From assembly GCA_004352715.1 (NCBI GenBank), contig SCFE01000005.1:1052362-1116361 (forward strand): DNA of 64,000 bases, read 5' to 3'. Below are positions 57,103 through 64,000 of the stretch, one piece after another (position 1 is the stretch's first letter; each line of letters begins with the position of its first letter). The position numbers were made by a program, and so were the translations under genes. Origin of the DNA: Hofstenia miamia. Its lineage: Eukaryota > Xenacoelomorpha > Acoela. The notes under the pieces are model-generated. The model was not told the origin of the DNA. It did no database searches and was given only the letters and a program-made list of their open reading frames with translations.

Positions 57103-57445
57103 GTGAGTGAGATAATGCTTACAAATATAAAGTAAAAATTAAATATGATTCATTAAATGAATCCGCTTTTGTATAAACTCGAATTATTATTTAGAACCTT
57201 ATTATTAATAATCGAAACTATGAAAATTGTCGAGAGTCTTGTTTCATGATTCTCTACCTAAGTACACTATAGAACTTAAACATAATCAATTTATTATTTT
57301 GGTCAGCTCAAAAAAATTCTAGATTAGCATGTATAAAACATTGGGTGTTTTTTATGGACATTTAAAACAGTGTTTAACCATATATTTTTTTCAATATTTT
57401 TTCAATATTTGTTTGTTAAATTCATGTAGTCCAGAAGTACTTTCA

Positions 57446-57660
57446 TTATAGATTTTCTAGTGAACAATTAGTAAAACAAGCGTTTTGTTTACCTGTATCA
57501 AACAAAAAATGAATGTTCATGTGTGCTTTCAGCAAAATTTTAGAACTTTGAAGAACAACACAACATTGTTTTAAACATTTAAAAGGTTTTTTATAATGAA
57601 TACATTTTTTTGCCAACGCTGAGCACAAGTCTTTTATTATCAGTGATTACTTTTTCCAAT
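57446..57660 (-). pseudogene. Decayed C2H2 zinc-finger array fragment
   Basis: The minus-strand frame contains KKPFKCLKQCC, QSSKILLKAHMNIH and, after a short insertion, TGKQNACFTNC. The order matches tandem C2H2 fingers (KPFKCxxC, SSxLKxHMxIH, TGEKPxxC), but the first finger has CxxxC spacing, the linker is interrupted and further fingers are missing. It is most likely a relic of a multi-finger gene or retrocopy. Similarity to finger proteins is judged by eye. Confidence 0.45.
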
Positions 57661-58395
57661 TTGAGTTAGAAATGTTTTTTAAATTTAACTGTTCATATCG
57701 AATTGAAATTGTTAAATATCAATTACGAACTAATTTTCTAATTCATATGCATATCAAATACTGAACATTTTTCTTTTTTTAATTCACATTTGCACTCACT
57801 AGTTGTGATTCCAGCAAGTAATATAAAACTCGGAAAGTAGTGGCTTATATTTATTCATGTATATTTAGATAATCTCGCATATCAAATGTAGGAAAGATAT
57901 TGTATAAAATTTTTGTAGGGTAACATTTTAACTTTTCAGAAAAAAATTCGAACTTAGTTTTCCGACATTTTCCAACTCAGAGAACATTCATTATAACCTT
58001 TGTAATTAGTGGGTTTCTATTTCCCATGTTATCGACCCATATTAGTATTGATTTGACCGAATCTAGGCGCAGTTAATGATATAAATGACTTTATAATTCC
58101 GTCACTTGATTAGTTTGCATCGGCGACAGCCTGTCCCGTTTTAATAATAAATCAATGACAGCTTTTTGATAAATACCATCAATTAAGACTTTCTCTATTA
58201 TTTTTCCACATTTCATTTCATTAAACTTTTCATTAATCATGCTAATCGGTTATTTAAAAGTTGTGTTTATGGAATTGCTCCTCCATTATTTACTTTCCCA
58301 TAGAAATTGAAATTTTCAATACATTACAAACTTGGCGTTATACTAAGGAACAAAAGGATCAAGATGCTCGAAATTTAGAATTATTTAACCCTATT
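57661..58395. other. AT-rich intergenic DNA, nothing recognised
   Basis: No frame, repeat or RNA gene that I would support. Confidence 0.4.
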
Positions 58396-58950
58396 CTTCA
58401 CGGGGGGGGTAAATTTGCCCCCCTCCCCGATTTAATTTTTATTAATAACTTTTTTTAAACCAAATTTGAAAGAAAGATTGGCTGAACTTTTCACTACATT
58501 AAATTTAGTTTTACACATTCTGTGAAAATTTTAGGCTGTAAGCGTTTTTTGTCAGCGAATTATGACTATTTTGTCAACGGCGATTGACATTTATTTTAAT
58601 ATAGAAACATAAAAATGACTTGACAGAGACAAAAAAGCTGACATCAGCATTAATAACTACAAATTAATACGCCTTTAGTTATTACTAGATCTTATAGTTT
58701 GTGTTTTGAATAGAAAAAAATTAAAAGTTGACCAAAAATAGTAACTATTTTGACATAAGACGCCTCTTAGCATTTTTGCCAATATTTTTTTTGCAGGAAA
58801 TGCTGACGTCAGCACAATCATCTGGTTAAAAATTTTATTTTTGGAATTTTTTAAGCTTTTTATCCCATATTGTCTTTGCCAAATTTCATGTCAATGTCAT
58901 TCATACATCAAAAATAAACCTGGGGGTATTTTTACCCCCCCCTTGTGAAA
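58396..58950. mobile_element. Foldback/MITE with poly-G termini, about 555 bp
   Basis: The left terminus TTCACGGGGGGGGTAAATTT, continuing into a C run, mirrors the right terminus: inverted it reads TTCACAAGGGGGGGGTAAAA, continuing into CCCCC. Each end is itself a small hairpin (G run, AT spacer, C run). The interior is non-coding and carries repeated TGACATYAGCATTAAT-like words. Confidence 0.65.
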
Positions 58951-60206
58951 CCAAAATACATAAAAAAGGTTGAATATTAGTGTTAAGAATCAACCCGAGG
59001 CTTAAAATTCAGAGTTTTTTGAAATCTAATATACGGAGATGTTGGTTAATATTCCGTTTTTTGTGTTTCTATACTAACAATATTTTTTCTGTATGTGTCA
59101 TTTTTGTTCTGAAAATATATTGTATTTTTTTATATTGCTGAAAAGTTTTGTTTCTCATTTCTGCTTTATAAGTTTTGTGTGTAGGAAATTTTGACCTTTC
59201 AAGTAATAATACCTTTGAATCGCTCTTATAAATGTTATTTGACCTGAAGGGAATTTAAATATCCTATAACAATATTTTAGGCTAATATTGACTGAAACAC
59301 TACGAATCACTAAGGCTTGGCTCGATGTATGCTATTCTTCTGCTTTCAATACACTTTACATGTGGAATGTATGTAATTGTTAAAGGAGATTAGCAAGATG
59401 AGAAAGTAGAAATGCCAACATTCTATTGTGCATTTTTAATTTTTATTAGGAATTGACAAGTTCTTTCATGTTACTTTTCTAGTGTTATTTACAAGCAATT
59501 ATGTTCTACATTTGATGTAAGATAAATCGATTTAGTAAGTACGGCAGATCTATTTTCAACATCTTATGGAAGCACTAGTTTATTTTAAATCCGTCAAAAA
59601 TATTTATTAAAGTAATCCGTCTAGCTGTAGTTCTTGACTTTCCTCTCCATAAATTCCCATTTGAACTATTCAATCTCCTTTCCATTCAATTCTAGGGCAT
59701 CACTTGGACATTGTCACTCAACCATGACTAAACGCCTACCGTCGATGTTCAGAGATTATACATATCAAAGTTTTATTCTCTTCAATTGTTTGACCTCTAT
59801 GCACAGTGCAGCTGTTAAAAATCTCATGTTTATTGCAGCTTCTATAAAGAGTTGTTGTGATTTAGTTTTATTGCATCAATTTACCATTCTAATGCTTTCA
59901 CTGTAGTAGTGTAAACGTGATTGCATTCTAATCTTTCAGTTACTAGCAAGTGCATATTGCCCTTCTTTAAATTTCATTGCTCAAAATTGGTAATTGGATT
60001 TCTATTCAGTTGGTAATTAAGCCACTGCTCGTTAAACATTATGACAACTTTATAATAAACATTGTTTACTAACATAATAGAAACCTTTTCACCATCTGAC
60101 AAAATTAACCAATGACATTTAATCAATTGGTAATTTAAAATTTCAAAAACACCGTCATTCAAATTTCACACATACACTCTTTTTATGAGAAATGCATGAA
60201 TCGAGC
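58951..60206. other. AT-rich intergenic DNA, nothing recognised
   Basis: No supportable gene. A + strand open frame at 59634-59906 has no domain resemblance. TTGGTAATT words (59985 and 60125) recall the 10.5 kb clusters. Confidence 0.4.
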
Positions 60207-60490
60207 GAAGCCTAAAATATTCTTACATTATTCTTAAATTTCTGCAGATCACATGGTATTTATAAGTGCGATCGGTGATATCATTATTTGAAAAGTCAAA
60301 ATTTTCATACACACAAAACTTAAGAGACAGGAATTATCTTTACATAGTTTTGAACGTTCCCATTGCTTTTACAAAATAGCGAAAATTTATCAATATCTCA
60401 GTATATCAGATTTTAAGAAATATGTGAATTAAATTTTGAACATTTTGAGCATTGTGATTCTTATAAAACTAACTCTTATAAAAAAGAAAG
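60207..60490. repeat. Dispersed repeat, copy B (MITE-free)
   Basis: Resembles the two flanks of the MITE at 22.0 kb. At the point corresponding to the insertion it reads GAGACAGGAATTATCTTTAC (around 60326) as a single uninterrupted target. Confidence 0.6.
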
Positions 60491-61306
60491 AGTATTATAA
60501 AGCAGAATAAATATCAAATTTCTCGTTATGTAAAATTCTGAAATACATTAAATGTCTTATATTTTTAGCGGTGTATATTCTCGTTCCGAGTTTGATATTG
60601 TTTTACTGTCTACGGTGCTTTTTTCTTCCCTATTAAACTTACTTCTCCGACAAAGATTGCCGTCTTAATTTTCACATGTTCGTTTTTCTAGACGGTAACC
60701 AATTATTCTAAAATTGGGAATGGGTTAAAAAGAACAATGCTATTTTATTTGAAGTCTGCTCTCCGGCTTTTTAATTTTTTCAGAGAGAATTTAACAAATA
60801 AACTAGATCTACTACTCTTCCACTGCAGATAATTAAATATATTCACCGTATAGTATGTGCCGACAAAGGAAAAACACTTGCAAATCGCCTTTTTGTCCAA
60901 GTAATTGGTTTGCAACTGATGGTTTGAGTTCTCTTTAACCTTACCATAGTCTTACCAAAATTTATTTTTTTTTAAAAATTTAAACAACAACCTGAAACAT
61001 TTAAACAATTAAAACATTTTCGTTGTAGGTTGACCTTAATGACTAGCAGGTCATCCACGACCTATTGAAATTGTGAAACTAACGTAGAACAGCCTCAGGG
61101 CAGCCATTGATATTTGATAGTTTTTCATTTAATCTGTTATAAAGAGATTTTTTATGTTTTAAGTTACAAGACTATATTACTAGATTCCAACGCCAGCCTA
61201 TACGCATTTTCTTTTTTGTTGTGAACACCCCTAATTAACTCAGAATTGAAAGTGATTGCGGGGACTATCTGAATATAAACTTACTCTTCTAGGAATTATT
61301 TTTAGA
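60491..61306. other. AT-rich intergenic DNA, nothing recognised
   Basis: Lies between the dispersed repeat and the LTR element. No gene was seen. Confidence 0.4.
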
Positions 61307-61591
61307 TGTAACTGCGCATTTCGGCGGAGGTGATAGGGGTTAATTGCAACCCATTACTTCTTGATGTAAACAATTATTAGGCTAATTGATTACGTTTACC
61401 GGTTTATCATAAGGTAAACCGACAAGTCTTGGATTATGGTAAACCGACGAGTACTTGATGTCGCATGTATAAATGCTTTGCACTGTGCATTAATTTTTAT
61501 GATGATTTATGATAATTTTGCTACGATTTTATTCAATAAAAGCTTAATATTTGTAAGCCTTTTATACTTTAATTTTATTGAATAAAAATTA
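61307..61591 (+). repeat. Putative 5' LTR of the Gypsy-type element
   Basis: Begins TGTAACTGCG and ends AAAAATTACA (TG...CA) just before the gag start. It contains a TATA box TATAAAT (61468-61474), an AATAAA signal (61535-61540) and two direct copies of GGTAAACCGAC 25 bases apart (61413 and 61438). The 3' LTR is outside the window, so the borders are unproven, and no primer-binding site was confidently matched. Confidence 0.45.
61413..61462 (+). promoter_or_regulatory. 25-bp direct duplication in the LTR U3, upstream of the TATA box
   Basis: GGTAAACCGACAAGT and GGTAAACCGACGAGT recur with a 25-base period just ahead of TATAAAT, a common arrangement for LTR enhancer elements. An inverted partial copy (TTTACCGG) precedes them. 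Confidence 0.4.
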
Positions 61592-61596
61592 CAACT

Positions 61597-61876
61597 ATGA
61601 AGTTCGAATTACCTGATTTTCCTGTGGCACCTACTCCAGATCAGTGGCGGTGGTGGAAGCAAGTATTCATTGATACACTTGAGCTTAACGAAATTACTCA
61701 GAACAATGCCAAGTTGGTTCTTTTGCGTTTAAAAGCTGGACCTTCTTATCATGCTCTGCTTCTTACAGTCACTAATTTCGACGATGCTATTGCTACTTTG
61801 AGCAATCAGTTTGTAAAGCCTACTAGGGTCATGTTTGCACGGCATAAACTATTACACAATGTGCAGAACCCTTCAG
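61597..61876 (+). CDS. Gypsy-type retrotransposon Gag, N-terminal part
   Basis: ATG at 61597 followed by KFELPDFPVAP, then WRWWKQVFIDTLELN and a leucine-rich stretch up to the gap. The pattern (a short N-terminus, then W-x3-F-x10-L helices and an ATLSNQFVKPTR segment) is that of Gag capsid regions in K02A2.6-like Gypsy elements. The frame is open up to the gap at 61877, beyond which the remainder of Gag and the zinc knuckle would lie. Confidence 0.7.
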
Positions 61877-62815
61877 NNNNNNNNNNNNNNNNNNNNNNNN
61901 NNNNNNNNNNNNNNNNNNNNNNNNNNNNNNNNNNNNNNNNNNNNNNNNNNNNNNNNNNNNNNNNNNNNNNNNNNNNNNNNNNNNNNNNNNNNNNNNNNNN
62001 NNNNNNNNNNNNNNNNNNNNNNNNNNNNNNNNNNNNNNNNNNNNNNNNNNNNNNNNNNNNNNNNNNNNNNNNNNNNNNNNNNNNNNNNNNNNNNNNNNNN
62101 NNNNNNNNNNNNNNNNNNNNNNNNNNNNNNNNNNNNNNNNNNNNNNNNNNNNNNNNNNNNNNNNNNNNNNNNNNNNNNNNNNNNNNNNNNNNNNNNNNNN
62201 NNNNNNNNNNNNNNNNNNNNNNNNNNNNNNNNNNNNNNNNNNNNNNNNNNNNNNNNNNNNNNNNNNNNNNNNNNNNNNNNNNNNNNNNNNNNNNNNNNNN
62301 NNNNNNNNNNNNNNNNNNNNNNNNNNNNNNNNNNNNNNNNNNNNNNNNNNNNNNNNNNNNNNNNNNNNNNNNNNNNNNNNNNNNNNNNNNNNNNNNNNNN
62401 NNNNNNNNNNNNNNNNNNNNNNNNNNNNNNNNNNNNNNNNNNNNNNNNNNNNNNNNNNNNNNNNNNNNNNNNNNNNNNNNNNNNNNNNNNNNNNNNNNNN
62501 NNNNNNNNNNNNNNNNNNNNNNNNNNNNNNNNNNNNNNNNNNNNNNNNNNNNNNNNNNNNNNNNNNNNNNNNNNNNNNNNNNNNNNNNNNNNNNNNNNNN
62601 NNNNNNNNNNNNNNNNNNNNNNNNNNNNNNNNNNNNNNNNNNNNNNNNNNNNNNNNNNNNNNNNNNNNNNNNNNNNNNNNNNNNNNNNNNNNNNNNNNNN
62701 NNNNNNNNNNNNNNNNNNNNNNNNNNNNNNNNNNNNNNNNNNNNNNNNNNNNNNNNNNNNNNNNNNNNNNNNNNNNNNNNNNNNNNNNNNNNNNNNNNNN
62801 NNNNNNNNNNNNNNN
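61877..62815. other. Assembly gap (939 N) inside the Gypsy element
   Basis: Separates gag from the protease/reverse transcriptase part. Frame continuity across it cannot be judged. Confidence 0.99.
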
Positions 62816-62816
62816 T

Positions 62817-63692
62817 CCATGCAACATCGTCGGCATTTGCAATGCGAAACTCACTCTTGGGTCATACTCATACGACGATCAGGTGTTTAAAGTGACAAAC
62901 GGATTGGTGTGTCAATGCATCTTGGGAAGAGATTTTCTGGAGAGGCATAAGTCGGCTGAATTTGTCTTCAGCGGAAATAGTCCTAAATTAGAAGTAACTT
63001 GCGCCAGTTTTTCGTGTCTATCTATTGAGCCACCAATACTATTTGAATTTGCGACGCCACCAAAACCTTTAGCTAGCCCTAGTCGACGTAAGCATCCCGA
63101 TGACGAATTTTTTATCAAACACGAAATCGCTAGATTGCTCAAGCCATCAATTTCGCGTTGGCGGGCACAAGTCCTGGTTGTTAAAGGCAAAAAGAAACGG
63201 ATGGTAGTTGATTACAGTCAGACAATTAATCTCTACACACCAGTAGATGCCTACCCATTTCCAAAGATGGACGTCCTTTTTGAAAAAGTGAGTTCTAATA
63301 GATTTTTTTCGAAAGTCGATATGAGATCAGCGCACCATCAATTGCCGTTGAGAAAATCTGATCGCCCATTTACCGCATTTGAAGCTGCAGGAAGTTTATA
63401 CCAATTCAAGCGTTTGCCATATGGGTTAACCAATGCTGTTGCAGCTTTTCAACGCGTCATAGACAATTTCATAGCCGACAACAACCTTCAACGCACACAT
63501 GCATATTTGGATGACGTCATTATTGGTGGTCGAGATCAAGAAGAGCACGATTTTAACCACCGTACATTTCTTGCTGCTGCAAAGAAATACTTTTTAGAGA
63601 TCAATCTAGAGAAGTCAGAATTTTCCATTTCTATAATTAATTATATTGGTCATGTCATCACCAGATCCCGATCGCATAAAGGCTTTAGTTGA
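62817..63692 (+). CDS. Gypsy-type Pol: end of protease and reverse transcriptase
   Basis: Open frame from the gap to a stop at 63690-63692. It starts with the tail of the retropepsin (CQCILGRDFLERH, the LGxDFL block), passes a linker and enters the reverse transcriptase. RMVVDYSQTIN is the first conserved block, FSKVDMRSAHHQLPL contains the first catalytic Asp, LPYGLTNAVAAFQR is the next block and YLDDVIIGG is the catalytic centre. The catalytic acids are intact. The frame is lost near 63655-63665, before the thumb/connection region, and ends in an abnormal HKGFS tail, so this copy is broken unless the shift is a sequencing error. Confidence 0.88.
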   Translation, partial: PCNIVGICNAKLTLGSYSYDDQVFKVTNGLVCQCILGRDFLERHKSAEFVFSGNSPKLEVTCASFSCLSIEPPILFEFATPPKPLASPSRRKHPDDEFFIKHEIARLLKPSISRWRAQVLVVKGKKKRMVVDYSQTINLYTPVDAYPFPKMDVLFEKVSSNRFFSKVDMRSAHHQLPLRKSDRPFTAFEAAGSLYQFKRLPYGLTNAVAAFQRVIDNFIADNNLQRTHAYLDDVIIGGRDQEEHDFNHRTFLAAAKKYFLEINLEKSEFSISIINYIGHVITRSRSHKGFS

Positions 63693-64000
63693 GTTCCCTG
63701 TACCAAAAACAATACCACAGTTAAAAAGACTAGTTGGCTTGCTGGCCTACAACTCAAAATGGGTGAAGAATTATGCCATTAAAATTAGACCCATTTTAAA
63801 AGCAGCACACAATAAAGAATTGCCGTTACCTAATGATGCATTACAAGCAATAAACGCCATGACTAAAGAAATCTCTCAATCTGTGTTGGCTACACCAAAT
63901 GATCAATTGGGACCACTTTGCGTGATAGGCGCAACCTTGCAACAAAATGGGAGGCCACTCNCTTACTTTTCTAGAACATTATCAGTAACTGAACGTCGAA
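63659..64000 (+). pseudogene. Gypsy-type Pol continuation in another frame (connection and RNase H start)
   Basis: After the frame change the sequence reads PDPDRIKALVEFPVPKT, then LKRLVGLLAYNSKWV and GRPLxYFSRTLS, the connection and RNase H start. It is open to the window edge (one N at 63961). The TDAS-type catalytic Asp segment expected before the GATL motif is not visible (NDQLGPLCVIGATL instead), suggesting an internal deletion. Confidence 0.75.

Noticed and set aside
1-64000. CRISPR arrays, operons, ribosome binding sites, prokaryotic genes, rRNA
   Set aside because: The architecture is clearly eukaryotic with introns; no regularly spaced short repeats, no bacterial gene clusters and no rRNA-like sequence were seen.

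Overview
This is a low-GC, gene-poor stretch of an animal (invertebrate metazoan) nuclear genome assembly. The signs are phase-1/1 EGF exons, introns from about 1 to 7 kb, a rhodopsin-type GPCR split by introns, (TA)n microsatellites, padded N gaps (two-thirds of them exactly or nearly 1 kb) and a dense load of eukaryotic transposon fossils. I cannot name the species from the sequence alone.

Host genes. (1) 2019-3017 (+) is an uninterrupted reading frame for a type II membrane, secretory-pathway protein that I recognise as a very divergent member of the calcium-activated nucleotidase / apyrase (CANT1) beta-propeller family. The family's acidic calcium-site positions are replaced, so it is probably a pseudoenzyme. 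A decayed second copy of its 3' half lies 0.7 kb downstream (3743-4275). (2) An EGF-repeat gene (+) has three exons that join in phase: 34072-34218, 35893-36095 and 43141-43268. One EGF domain is split across a 7.0 kb intron. The gene continues beyond what I can see at both ends. (3) A class A GPCR gene (-) has its last three coding exons at 50054-50340, 48670-48941 and 47592-47718, covering TM3 to the C-terminus. Exons for TM1-TM2 were not found. Weaker candidates are an isolated exon at 56862-57102 (+) and a decayed C2H2 zinc-finger stretch at 57446-57660 (-).

Mobile DNA makes up most of the remainder. There is a DDE-transposase HTH fragment (56-250, -), a Tc1-like fossil (5751-6200, -), a hAT C-terminal fossil (10640-11040, -) and several TIR/MITE elements (19147-19265, 22027-22557 with a perfect 8-bp target duplication, 28237-28569, 32561-33032, 54116-54671, 58396-58950). 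There is also a mariner-like C-terminal fossil (31165-31530, -), a piggyBac-like deletion derivative bounded by TTAA (38917-39860) and Penelope-like retroelement pieces (44197-46994, -). A nearly complete but decayed hAT-like transposon sits at 51998-54092, and a Gypsy-type LTR retrotransposon runs off the right edge (61307-64000, +).

The most notable observations are a hammerhead-ribozyme core just downstream of the Penelope ORF, the likely catalytically dead apyrase with its tandem relic, and a paralogous empty site at 60.3 kb for the MITE at 22.0 kb. A 58-bp tandem repeat carrying splice-acceptor look-alikes is fused to the acceptor of EGF exon 2. The GPCR has altered DRY and NPxxY motifs. 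The rest of the window is AT-rich non-coding sequence in which I see no supportable gene.
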